This document shows, piece after piece, positions 24,378-31,898 of a DNA stretch of 43,252 bases. The translations under genes and the position numbers were made by a program. Source of the DNA: Caproicibacter fermentans (GTDB taxonomy: Bacteria; Bacillota; Clostridia; Oscillospirales; Acutalibacteraceae); assembly GCF_009746625.1 (NCBI RefSeq), contig NZ_VWXL01000089.1:1-43252 (forward strand), given 5' to 3'. Position 1 is the first letter of the stretch. Every line of letters begins with the position of its first letter. Below the pieces are notes generated by a model. The model saw only the letters and a program-made list of their open reading frames with translations, made no database searches and had not been told where the DNA came from.

Positions 24378-25510
24378 TCTATCTGGATAACGCGGCCACG
24401 ACCTATCCAAAGCCGAATTCAGTCCGCAGCGCGACGGCGCTTGCTCTTCGGAAATATGGCGCGAATCCGGGCAGGGCGGGGCACGATATGTCGATTGCCG
24501 CCGCCGAAGAAATTTACCGCTGCCGTACGGCGGCGGCGGATTTTTTTCGCGCCCCCGGTCCGGAATGCGTTGCCTTTACGCTGAACTGTACGCACGCGTT
24601 AAATTATGTTCTGAAGGGGCTTTTGAAACCCGGCGACCACGCGGTTACCTCCTGCCTGGAACACAACGCGGTATCCCGACCGCTTCACGCCCTGTCAGAA
24701 ACCGGGGTGGAGGTGTCCGCGGCGCAGGTCTACCCGGGGGATAACGACGCGACGGTGGACTCTTTTCGCCGGGCAATCCGGTCCAATACCCGGCTGATTG
24801 TCTGTACGCACGCTTCGAACGTATGGGGAATACGGCTTCCGGTGGAGCGCATCGCGGCGCTTGGCCACGAATACAGAATTCCCATCGCGGTGGATTGTGC
24901 TCAGTCCGCCGGCGTGCTTCCCGTCGACATGGCGGACAGCGGGATCGACTACCTTTGTATCGCCGGCCACAAGGGGCTTTACGGCCCGATGGGCACGGGC
25001 CTTTTGATCACGGCGAACGGTAGCGGGCTGTCGACGCTGATCGAAGGAGGAACGGGCACGAATTCCGCCCGGGAGGAACAGCCTGACGGCATGCCGGAAC
25101 GGATGGAGAGCGGCACCCAGAATATGCCGGGCATTGCCGGTTTGCGGGCGGGGATCGAATTTGTCAAAGCACGCGGAGCCGACCGCATTTTTCAGCATGA
25201 GATGACTTTGACCCGCCTTTTATACGAGCGTTTGGCGGGGATGAAAAATATCCGCTTGTATACGGATGAACCGACTCCCCGTTATTTTGCCCCCGTGCTG
25301 TCGTTCAACGTCGGCGACCTGCCCAGCGAAATCGTTGGGAGAAAGCTGAACGAACACGGAATCGCCGTCCGAACGGGACTTCACTGCGCCCCCGCCGCCC
25401 ATCGGTTTTTCGGTACTCTGGAGCAGGGCGCGGTCCGCGTATGCCCCTCCGTTTTCACCTTTAGGCAGGAAATTGACCGTCTGGTGCAGGTTTTGGCGAC
25501 AATCCGTTAA
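24374..25510 (+). CDS. Class V aminotransferase, cysteine-desulfurase-like (EF2568 type)
   Basis: A 378-residue PLP enzyme of the cysteine desulfurase/selenocysteine lyase superfamily. The opening MIYLDNAATTYPKPNSV, the PLP lysine in CIAGHKGLYGPMGTG and RTGLHCAPAAHRFFGT with its reactive-loop-region cysteine fit the subfamily typified by Enterococcus EF2568. Such proteins occur in selenium-dependent hydroxylase loci and also widely in Clostridia. It starts with TTG inside the DUF3343 stop (TTGA), behind GAGGGG. Delivery of S or Se from cysteine or selenocysteine to the DUF3343 protein is the natural inference. No selD, yqeB/yqeC or hydroxylase gene is in this window. Confidence 0.83.
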   Translation: MIYLDNAATTYPKPNSVRSATALALRKYGANPGRAGHDMSIAAAEEIYRCRTAAADFFRAPGPECVAFTLNCTHALNYVLKGLLKPGDHAVTSCLEHNAVSRPLHALSETGVEVSAAQVYPGDNDATVDSFRRAIRSNTRLIVCTHASNVWGIRLPVERIAALGHEYRIPIAVDCAQSAGVLPVDMADSGIDYLCIAGHKGLYGPMGTGLLITANGSGLSTLIEGGTGTNSAREEQPDGMPERMESGTQNMPGIAGLRAGIEFVKARGADRIFQHEMTLTRLLYERLAGMKNIRLYTDEPTPRYFAPVLSFNVGDLPSEIVGRKLNEHGIAVRTGLHCAPAAHRFFGTLEQGAVRVCPSVFTFRQEIDRLVQVLATIR

Positions 25511-25560
25511 AAATGCGGAAGAAAAGGATTGATTCTAAAATCATATATGATAAAATGAAG

Positions 25561-25600
25561 ACAGGGCCGGAGAATATGGCGCCGGCCCTGTGATTGTTTT
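25561..25600 (+). terminator. Terminator after the aminotransferase gene
   Basis: ACAGGGCCGG (25561-25570) pairs perfectly with CCGGCCCTGT (25582-25591) around an 11-base loop, and the stem is followed by GATTGTTTT. It is reasonably convincing despite the interrupted T-tract. Confidence 0.75.
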
Positions 25601-25692
25601 GCGCTGAAGGAAAATAGCCGTCGGCGTTTTTCAATAAGTTACGGAAGCGGAGCGCTCCGGCGCTTTGGTTCTTTCAGGAAAGGGTAAATTGT

Positions 25693-26586
25693 ATGGAATT
25701 TATCATCGGCCTATGGAATGTTTTTCTTCAGCTGATCCATAATTTCCGGGTTGCCGACGCGCTGGATATTGTCCTTGTAACGTTTATCATCTATAACGCG
25801 ATCAAACTTGTGCGCGAAACAAGAGCGGGGCAGCTGGTGCGCGGAATCATTGTTCTGATGGTCGTGTGGCTCCTTTCCTATTGGCTCAATCTTTATATGA
25901 TGCAGAGCATCATCAGTTACCTGTTCCAGTTTGCGTTTATTGCGCTGCTGATTATTTTTCAGCCGGAAATCAGACGGGCCCTGGAGCAAATCGGCCGCAG
26001 CGGAATCGGGGCCGGGAAGACCTGGAATTTTGGTTTTGCTTTTGTCTCCGGCGATGCGGAAGCAAAGCTCCAGAAAAGCCGGAAGGCCGTCAACGCCGTC
26101 GTTGATGCGGCAGTCCAGATGTCCAGGCAAAAGACGGGCGCTCTGATTGTATTTGAAATCAAAACAAAACTGGGAGATATTATCGACACCGGAACCGTCG
26201 TTGAGGCGATTCCCTCCGCCCAGATTATCTGCAATATCTTTTTCAACAAAGCTCCGCTGCATGACGGCGCCATGATTGTCCGCGACGGAATGGTATATGC
26301 GGCCGGGTGTATTCTGCCGCTGACCAAAAGCGACAAAGTCAGCGTTGAACTCGGAACGCGTCACCGCGCCGCGATCGGAATGAGCGAAAATTCAGATGCG
26401 GTGATCGTTGTTGTCTCGGAGGAAACCGGCCAGATTTCCGTTGTGACAAACGGAACCATTACGCGGAATTATACCAGGGAAACGCTGAACAGCGAGCTTG
26501 AGAATCTGGTGCTGTCGGAAACCGCTGAGCCTGATGAGAAAAAGCAGAGCTGGATTTCTTCCTTTCGGAGGACCAAAAAGCAATGA
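25693..26586 (+). CDS. cdaA: Diadenylate cyclase CdaA
   Basis: A 297-residue membrane enzyme. Three hydrophobic segments occupy about residues 1-90. The DisA_N catalytic domain follows (about 105-265), with the DGA motif in LHDGAMIVRDG and the RHR motif in GTRHRAAIGMSE. It makes cyclic di-AMP from two ATP; this messenger controls K+ and osmolyte transport and cell-wall balance. It overlaps cdaR by four bases (ATGA). Glucosamine mutase (glmM), the usual third gene, is not adjacent here. Confidence 0.95.
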   Translation: MEFIIGLWNVFLQLIHNFRVADALDIVLVTFIIYNAIKLVRETRAGQLVRGIIVLMVVWLLSYWLNLYMMQSIISYLFQFAFIALLIIFQPEIRRALEQIGRSGIGAGKTWNFGFAFVSGDAEAKLQKSRKAVNAVVDAAVQMSRQKTGALIVFEIKTKLGDIIDTGTVVEAIPSAQIICNIFFNKAPLHDGAMIVRDGMVYAAGCILPLTKSDKVSVELGTRHRAAIGMSENSDAVIVVVSEETGQISVVTNGTITRNYTRETLNSELENLVLSETAEPDEKKQSWISSFRRTKKQ

Positions 26587-27860
26587 AGATAAAAAAACTC
26601 TCACTGAATCATTTGTTTTACAATAATAAATTCGTGCTGTTTTTCTCCCTTGTGATTTCCGTCTTCCTGTGGCTGTTCATTTCATCGGCGGATACGGAGG
26701 ATCATCCGCGCGCGATTACCAGCGTGCCGATAGAAGTTACGCTGTCCGACGCCGCGCAGGCGGACGGCCTCAAGGTGTTCAGCCCCGTGAATAAAACGGC
26801 AACGGTATATATTAAGGGAAATAGCCTGGTGGTCAACCAGGTCAGTGCCGACGACCTCAAGGTGGTCGCCCTTTCGGCTTCCTCCATTACTTCGCCCAAT
26901 ACCTATACGCTCCCTCTGACCGCGCAGAAAACGGAAAAACGGAATCTGACGGATTTCAGCGTTTCGTACGTATCACCGGAACAGGCCATTGTCATTGTGG
27001 ACCGCTATAAGGAAAAAACGTTCAACATACAAAGCGCGATCAAATATCCGACGGATTACAAGTCGGATCCGGCGTATTTTGTGGGGCAGGAGACGCTCAA
27101 CAACGATACGGTTACGGTCTCCGGGCCTGAAAAGCAGGTGCAGGAAGTGAACCGGGTTGCCTTTGAATATCAGGTGACGGACACGCTGAGGGAAACAAAG
27201 AACTTTACGGCGGATCTTGTGATGTACGACGCAAACGACAACAAGATCACGGACAGCAGTCTGACGCTTAATCCAAAGCAGGTCGAGGTGACCATTCCGG
27301 TTCTGCCGAGGGAGGTCCTGCCGCTGGACGCCGTATTCACCAACAAGCCGGCCGGCCTGCTGCTTGGCAGCGGAAAAATAGCAATCGAACCGAAGACGAT
27401 CGAAGTCGCGGGGCCTGCGGATGTGCTGACAAATCTGTCTGAAGTCAGTCTGGCGCCGATCGATTTTTCAAAGGTAAGTCCAAGCACCAATTCTTTTGAC
27501 GTGGATGTCAGCCTGCCCGCCACATGCAAAAACCTGAGTAATATTCCGACCGCAAAAGTTACGCTGGACCTGAGCGGCCTTTCCACAAGGAGCATTACCG
27601 TGACAAATTTCAACGTGGAAAACCTGAGCTCCGGCAAGTCGGCGGAGGTCAACACAAAAACGCTGAATGTCACGGTTGTCGGGCCGGAGGATGAAATCTC
27701 GAAACTGACGGGAAATAATGTTGTTGCAAAAATCAATATGTCCGGGAACGAGAACTTTACCGGTCATACGGAAATGCCCGTGACCTTCAGCATCAGCAGT
27801 GCCCCAAGCTCCTGGGTGTACGGAAGTTATATGGTGAACCTCAGCGTCAGCAGCAGTTAA
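26583..27860 (+). CDS. cdaR: CdaA regulator, YbbR-domain protein CdaR
   Basis: A 425-residue protein with one N-terminal membrane segment (about residues 14-34, FVLFFSLVISVFLWLFIS) and an extracytoplasmic part built of about four YbbR-like beta repeats. CdaR binds CdaA and tunes c-di-AMP production in Firmicutes. The gene is translationally coupled to cdaA. Length and composition are usual. The protein ends in a serine tail. Confidence 0.9.
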   Translation: MKIKKLSLNHLFYNNKFVLFFSLVISVFLWLFISSADTEDHPRAITSVPIEVTLSDAAQADGLKVFSPVNKTATVYIKGNSLVVNQVSADDLKVVALSASSITSPNTYTLPLTAQKTEKRNLTDFSVSYVSPEQAIVIVDRYKEKTFNIQSAIKYPTDYKSDPAYFVGQETLNNDTVTVSGPEKQVQEVNRVAFEYQVTDTLRETKNFTADLVMYDANDNKITDSSLTLNPKQVEVTIPVLPREVLPLDAVFTNKPAGLLLGSGKIAIEPKTIEVAGPADVLTNLSEVSLAPIDFSKVSPSTNSFDVDVSLPATCKNLSNIPTAKVTLDLSGLSTRSITVTNFNVENLSSGKSAEVNTKTLNVTVVGPEDEISKLTGNNVVAKINMSGNENFTGHTEMPVTFSISSAPSSWVYGSYMVNLSVSSS

Positions 27861-27885
27861 ATCAAAACTGAAATGAGGAGAAATC

Positions 27886-28224
27886 TTGAAAGATCAGTTG
27901 TATATTCTCTGGACGAACGCCGATCCGATTACTTCGCAGAAAATGGTTCTCATGTATGCGACCAACAGCATGCTGAATTCCTGGTGGAAGAGCGTAACGG
28001 TCATTTTGTGGGGCGCGCCGGCCGGTCTTGCGGCGGAAAATGCCTCCGTACAGGAAAGAATCAAGATCGCGCGGCAGGCGGGCGTCCGGTTTTCCGCCTG
28101 CAAGGCCTGCGCGGATCAGCTGAATGTAACGGATCAGCTTTTGAATTTGGGAATTGAGGTTGAGTATTGGGGAGAACGGTTAACTGAAATTTTGAAAGAG
28201 GATCAAAAAATTATCACCATCTGA
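27886..28224 (+). CDS. DsrE-like small protein
   Basis: A 112-residue cytoplasmic protein of DsrE/DsrF/TusD-like size and pattern: strand LYILWTN, a helix with the M-rich MVLMYATNSML, strand VTVILWGAPAGLAAE, then FSACKACADQLNV, whose CxxC is in the position where many DsrE proteins carry an active cysteine. Such proteins handle sulfane sulfur or peroxide-sensitive thiols; the role here is unknown. The start is a TTG at 27886 with AGGAG 5 bases upstream, 25 bases after cdaR, so cotranscription with cdaAR is likely. It is closed by a strong terminator. Confidence 0.75.
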   Translation: MKDQLYILWTNADPITSQKMVLMYATNSMLNSWWKSVTVILWGAPAGLAAENASVQERIKIARQAGVRFSACKACADQLNVTDQLLNLGIEVEYWGERLTEILKEDQKIITI

Positions 28225-28227
28225 CGG

Positions 28228-28269
28228 CAAAAAGCTTTGGCATGGGAAGAAACATGCCGGAGCTTTTTG
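28228..28269 (+). terminator. Terminator after the DsrE-like gene
   Basis: A 17-bp stem (CAAAAAGCT...AGCTTTTTG with an inner GGCATG/CATGCC and two G-U pairs) around an 8-base loop lies four bases after the stop codon, with the T-run inside the descending arm. Confidence 0.88.
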
Positions 28270-28338
28270 TGTTCTCAGGGAATGATCGGAAAAAGGCGCG
28301 CATATTTTGTACAGGAACCGAAAAAGGGGGGGATCGGG

Positions 28339-29256
28339 ATGAAAAAGCTTGGCAGCCTGTTTCTGATTTTAATTTTGTGTCTGCCGGCCGCCGGATGCCG
28401 AGCCGGGTTCCAGCAGCAGAATTCGTCCGGTCAGTCTGTCGAAACCCGGGAGACAGCCGTCAGGAATCTTGTCACGGAGTTCGGTAAACAGCTGCAGAAT
28501 GTTTCTCTGACGGCATCAAAGGAAAAGGTTGCCGAGGACATGCAAAAGTATTACGGGGATTACGTTACCCCGTCGCTGCTGGAGGAATGGCAGACCGACC
28601 CTTCATCCGCTCCGGGCCGGACCGTCTCAAGCCCGTGGCCGGACAGAATCGCCATTCTCTCCGTTCAGCGCCTGGCTGACGACGCTTACGACGTCACGGG
28701 AGAAATCATAGAAGCGACCTCCGCGGATGAATCCGGAGGCCAGCCGGCGGGCAAAAAGGGAATCCGGCTTTCCGTGAGAAACATCGGAGGGCTCTGGCTG
28801 ATTGACGACGTCACGGTGGATCAGCAGACGCTTTTAGCCGCCGTTGTTTATGAGAACACACAATACGGCTTTACCGTGAGTCTTCCGTCCAGCTGGAAAG
28901 GTTATACCGTTCGAACCGAGGATTGGCAGGGGTATTCGCTGGTTCCGGGTCAGGAGGGAAAAATTACGGAAACCGGCCCCGAAATATTTGTCCGACATCC
29001 GAAGTGGACCAAGGAAACGCCGCGGCAGGATATTCCGATTTTGATTTTTACCCTTGATCAGTGGAACGCGATCCAGAAGGATCAGTTCCATATCGGTGCG
29101 GCGCCCATCGGCCCGAGCGAGCTTGCCCGTAATTCAAAATACGTGTTTGCTCTGCCTGCGCGGTATAATTTTGCATTTTTGCCCGGCTATGAAGAGGTCG
29201 ATACCCTGATCCGCGGAGGTGCGGTGAAGGCAACTGAAAAGTTTGGCGGCAGCTGA
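28339..29256 (+). CDS. Predicted lipoprotein of unknown function
   Basis: A 305-residue protein with a lipoprotein signal peptide: KK start, hydrophobic core and the lipobox LPAAGC with the lipidated cysteine at residue 20. The region from about 30 to 165 looks like a small alpha/beta domain with a tryptophan-rich end (GGLWLIDDVTVDQ), and the region from about 175 to 300 (YENTQYGFTVSLPSSWKGY) resembles a PsbP-like or similar surface beta domain. No function is assigned. The ATG at 28339 behind GGGGGGATCGGG is chosen. An in-frame upstream start would put the signal peptide inside the protein and lies in the preceding terminator. Confidence 0.8.
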   Translation: MKKLGSLFLILILCLPAAGCRAGFQQQNSSGQSVETRETAVRNLVTEFGKQLQNVSLTASKEKVAEDMQKYYGDYVTPSLLEEWQTDPSSAPGRTVSSPWPDRIAILSVQRLADDAYDVTGEIIEATSADESGGQPAGKKGIRLSVRNIGGLWLIDDVTVDQQTLLAAVVYENTQYGFTVSLPSSWKGYTVRTEDWQGYSLVPGQEGKITETGPEIFVRHPKWTKETPRQDIPILIFTLDQWNAIQKDQFHIGAAPIGPSELARNSKYVFALPARYNFAFLPGYEEVDTLIRGGAVKATEKFGGS

Positions 29257-29281
29257 GACTATGGACGCAATGGCGCGAAAA

Positions 29282-29306
29282 GGGCCGGGCATTCAACGCC
29301 CGGTCC
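29282..29306 (-). terminator. Hairpin between lipoprotein and trmB genes
   Basis: GGGCCGGGC (29282-29290) and GCCCGGTCC (29298-29306) form a 9-bp stem with one G-U pair and a 7-base loop between convergent genes. On the minus strand it is followed by CTTTTCGC, so it fits trmB better than the lipoprotein gene. Confidence 0.65.
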
Positions 29307-29310
29307 TCTC

Positions 29311-29997
29311 TCATGACGGTTGAGGTTCGCAGTCCGGATCGCTTAACATTCGGGCGGTCAGGGCTTTGATTCGGATTCCCTGCTGCAGAAACATTTTTTC
29401 ATGCTCTGTTTGGATATTATCCGCCGGCGGATCGGCATAAAGGTCTTTCGTCTGCGTCAGAATTTCAAATCCGCAGGATTCAAGATATTCCTTGGTGTCT
29501 TCGTAAAGCTCGTCGTCATCGGTTTTGAAATGCAGTTCGCCGCCGGGAACAAGAAGCTGCCGATAATGGACCAGCTGCCGCGGGTGGGTCAGACGCCGCT
29601 TCTTATGCTTCTTGCGCGGCCAGGGATTGCAGAAATGAATATAAATCCTGCTGACCTGATCCTGCGGCCCCATCGCGTTCTGGATCTGTTCGATATTCAG
29701 CGCCGTCAGGATCACATTATCCACGGGCCGGCCGGCTTCCCGAAACGCCTGTTCGATGTTTCTGCGCGCGGGCCCCAAAACGGCGTCCTTTAAATCGATT
29801 CCGAGATAGTTGATCTGCGGATTCCGGGGGGCGGCGCCGGCCAGAAACAGACCCTTGCCGCAGCCCAGCTCCAGATAAACCGGCTGCCGTCGGGCAAAAA
29901 GGCTGTGCCACCGACCCAGATACTGCTCCGGCTTTCGGTAAAAATAAGGGCAGGCATTCAGCTCCGGTGCCGCCCAGTGCTTTGTTCTCATTCTCAT
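29311..29997 (-). CDS. trmB: tRNA (guanine-N7)-methyltransferase
   Basis: A 228-residue SAM-dependent methyltransferase. The SAM loop is YLELGCGKGLF, followed by INYLGIDLKDAVLGPARRN and the TrmB signature IYIHFCNPWPRKKHKKRRL, with the substrate loop ELHFKTDDDELYED near the C-terminus. It makes m7G46 in the variable loop of tRNAs. Five bases separate it from the YbaK-like gene read ahead of it on the same strand, so the two are probably cotranscribed. Length is normal for TrmB. Confidence 0.94.
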   Translation of the reverse strand: MRMRTKHWAAPELNACPYFYRKPEQYLGRWHSLFARRQPVYLELGCGKGLFLAGAAPRNPQINYLGIDLKDAVLGPARRNIEQAFREAGRPVDNVILTALNIEQIQNAMGPQDQVSRIYIHFCNPWPRKKHKKRRLTHPRQLVHYRQLLVPGGELHFKTDDDELYEDTKEYLESCGFEILTQTKDLYADPPADNIQTEHEKMFLQQGIRIKALTARMLSDPDCEPQPS

Positions 29998-30002
29998 GGC
30001 GG

Positions 30003-30479
30003 TTATGCACCTTCCCGTTTTTTACATACGTCCACCCATTGCTTGCTTTTGGACAGATGAAAGAGCTCGTCACAGGAAAGCATCACGCAGGAACTTTCGC
30101 TGCCTCCCGCCGGGTATACCGAATCAAAGCGCTTTAAAGAAACATCACAGTAAACCCGGGCGTCCGGCGGGTTGTCGAACGGGCAGACGCCGCCGATCCG
30201 GTACCCGGTCAGGGGTTCCACATCTTCCGCATTCAGCATTTTCGCTTTGAAACCGAACTGTGCCTTGAATTTTGCGTTATCTATTTTGGTGTCTCCGGCA
30301 GTTACAATTAAGATGCAGCCTGCCTCGCAATATAGAGAAATGGTTTTTGCAATTCTCCCCGGTTCCACCCCAAGCGCATTTGCCGCAAGCTCCACCGTGG
30401 CACTGGAAACCTGGAACTCCTGCAGGCGGTCCTGCATGGAAAAACGGGACAAATATTGTTTTACCCTGTCAACCGACAT
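30003..30479 (-). CDS. YbaK/ProX-like aminoacyl-tRNA deacylase domain protein
   Basis: A 158-residue protein made of a single YbaK domain. The conserved lysine region is GRIAKTISLYCEAGCILIVTAGDTKIDNAKF, followed by the glycine loop TGYRIGGVCPFD and a terminal VYPAGGSESS. The family hydrolyses mischarged aminoacyl-tRNAs such as Ala- or Cys-tRNA(Pro). ATG 30479 has GGAGG 9 bases upstream; an in-frame ATG at 30488 is immediately adjacent to that site and less likely. Pairing with trmB gives a small tRNA-quality operon. Confidence 0.88.
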   Translation of the reverse strand: MSVDRVKQYLSRFSMQDRLQEFQVSSATVELAANALGVEPGRIAKTISLYCEAGCILIVTAGDTKIDNAKFKAQFGFKAKMLNAEDVEPLTGYRIGGVCPFDNPPDARVYCDVSLKRFDSVYPAGGSESSCVMLSCDELFHLSKSKQWVDVCKKREGA

Positions 30480-30575
30480 GATTTTCATCCTCCTGTTCTG
30501 ATCGAGTCAATTATAGCATAAAAAAGAAAAAGTTTGGCAGTCGTTTTATTTCATTTTATAAGAAAAATCCCCCAA

Positions 30576-30690
30576 ATTCCATATGATAAGATGAATTTCG
30601 AACTAAATTAACAATAAATGTATAAAAACATGAATAAACCTCGCACACTTTGCTTGTTTTACTGGACTTTCGGTGAAAAGGTGTTATAAT
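30576..30690 (+). promoter_or_regulatory. Promoter region of apbE with IclR-type element
   Basis: TATAAT at 30685-30690, with TGGACT 16 bases upstream (30663-30668), is the likely apbE promoter. About 85 bases further upstream, ATTCCATATGAT (30576-30587) repeats exactly the 12-base element in the promoter spacer of the IclR gene (1037-1048). It lies between the divergent ybaK-like and apbE genes and could act on either. Confidence 0.5.
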
Positions 30691-30723
30691 TTAACATAGA
30701 TTTGCTTTTTTAGGGGGAAGCTG

Positions 30724-31773
30724 ATGCTCAATCAAAAAAGAATCATTTTGGCGCTGGCCATTTTGCTTTGCGCGGCAGTTTCCGTCACCGGATATTTTTG
30801 GGTAAAAACCAGAAAACCCGCTTCCTACGAAAGTGCCGACTTTGCGATGGGCACGTACATTCAGCAGACCGTATATGGAAAAAACGGCGAAGCTGCGGCA
30901 AAATCAGCGCTGAGTAAAATAACAGAGCTGGAAAACCGGATTTCATGGCGGATTGACAGTTCCGATGTTGCACGTCTGAACGCCGCCGCCGGGACCGATT
31001 GGATCACCATAGATCCGGAGACCGCTTCCATCCTTGCAGCAAGTCTGGACGTGGCGCAGAAATCGGACGGAGCGTACGACCCGACGATTTTACCGGTATC
31101 GTCACTCTGGGATTTCGGCGGAGAAAACCAACATGTTCCGCCAAAGTCGGATCTGCAGAAGTATATCAAATATGTTGATTACCAAAACCTTCGGGTGGAT
31201 CAAAAAAATTCCAAGGCGTCGCTGAAGCTGCACTATATGGCGATTGACCTGGGCGGAATTGGAAAAGGCGCCGCGTGCGACGACGCGGTTGCCGCTTACC
31301 GCAGCGCCGGCGCCGATTACGGAATCATCGCTGTGGGCGGAAGCATCGGGGTATACGGCACTAAGCCGGACGGGTCCGCCTGGCATATCGCAATCCGCGA
31401 CCCCGCGACAAAGGATGAAAACGCCGATTCCATGGGGCAGATCGACCTGACCTCCGGATTCATCTCCACATCCGGAACCTATGAGAAGACTTTTACCCAA
31501 AACGGCGTTACTTATCATCATCTGCTGAATCCGAAAACGGGATATCCGGAGAACAACGGGCTGGTTTCCGTTACGGTGAAAGCGAATAACGGCGCCGTCA
31601 GCGACGCGCTTTCGACCGCCTGCTTCGTTCTCGGCCGTGAAAAGGGAGAAAAGCTTCTTTCCGAGTATCACGCGGACGGCGTGTTTATCGATTCCAGCAA
31701 CAGGGTGTATGTTACCGCCGGGCTGAAAAGCGGTTTTCAGATTACGGGCGGCAAGTACGTCCTCGCGGGCTGA
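30724..31773 (+). CDS. apbE: FAD:protein FMN transferase
   Basis: A 349-residue ApbE-family enzyme. An N-terminal membrane anchor (about residues 6-27) precedes the ApbE fold, with FAMGTYIQQTV, the DLGGIGKGAACD FAD-binding motif and HHLLNPKTGYP near the metal site. It cleaves FAD and attaches FMN through a phosphoester bond to threonine (or serine) in Rnf and Nqr subunits outside the membrane. It stands 125 bases before rnfC, so RnfG and RnfD are its evident clients. The anchor has no lipobox cysteine at the expected place, so it is probably a transmembrane anchor. GGGGGAAG lies upstream of the ATG. Confidence 0.93.
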   Translation: MLNQKRIILALAILLCAAVSVTGYFWVKTRKPASYESADFAMGTYIQQTVYGKNGEAAAKSALSKITELENRISWRIDSSDVARLNAAAGTDWITIDPETASILAASLDVAQKSDGAYDPTILPVSSLWDFGGENQHVPPKSDLQKYIKYVDYQNLRVDQKNSKASLKLHYMAIDLGGIGKGAACDDAVAAYRSAGADYGIIAVGGSIGVYGTKPDGSAWHIAIRDPATKDENADSMGQIDLTSGFISTSGTYEKTFTQNGVTYHHLLNPKTGYPENNGLVSVTVKANNGAVSDALSTACFVLGREKGEKLLSEYHADGVFIDSSNRVYVTAGLKSGFQITGGKYVLAG

Positions 31774-31898
31774 TTTTCTGATTCAAGATTCACTTCGGCT
31801 CCGGTTCGGGAGAAAAACTCAAGAATCAGCTGCCGTGACTGAATATGTTTTTTCATTATTTCATTAGTGTAGTTTAGTATGTATTGGAGGATTTAAAC

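Noticed and set aside
24147-25510. Evidence for a selenoprotein locus
   Set aside because: No in-frame TGA with continuing similarity, no selA/selB/selC or selD gene and no convincing SECIS hairpin were seen in the window.
25535-25692. Promoter for cdaA
   Set aside because: A TTGATT box is present, but no -10 box stands at an acceptable spacing, so the cdaA promoter could not be placed.
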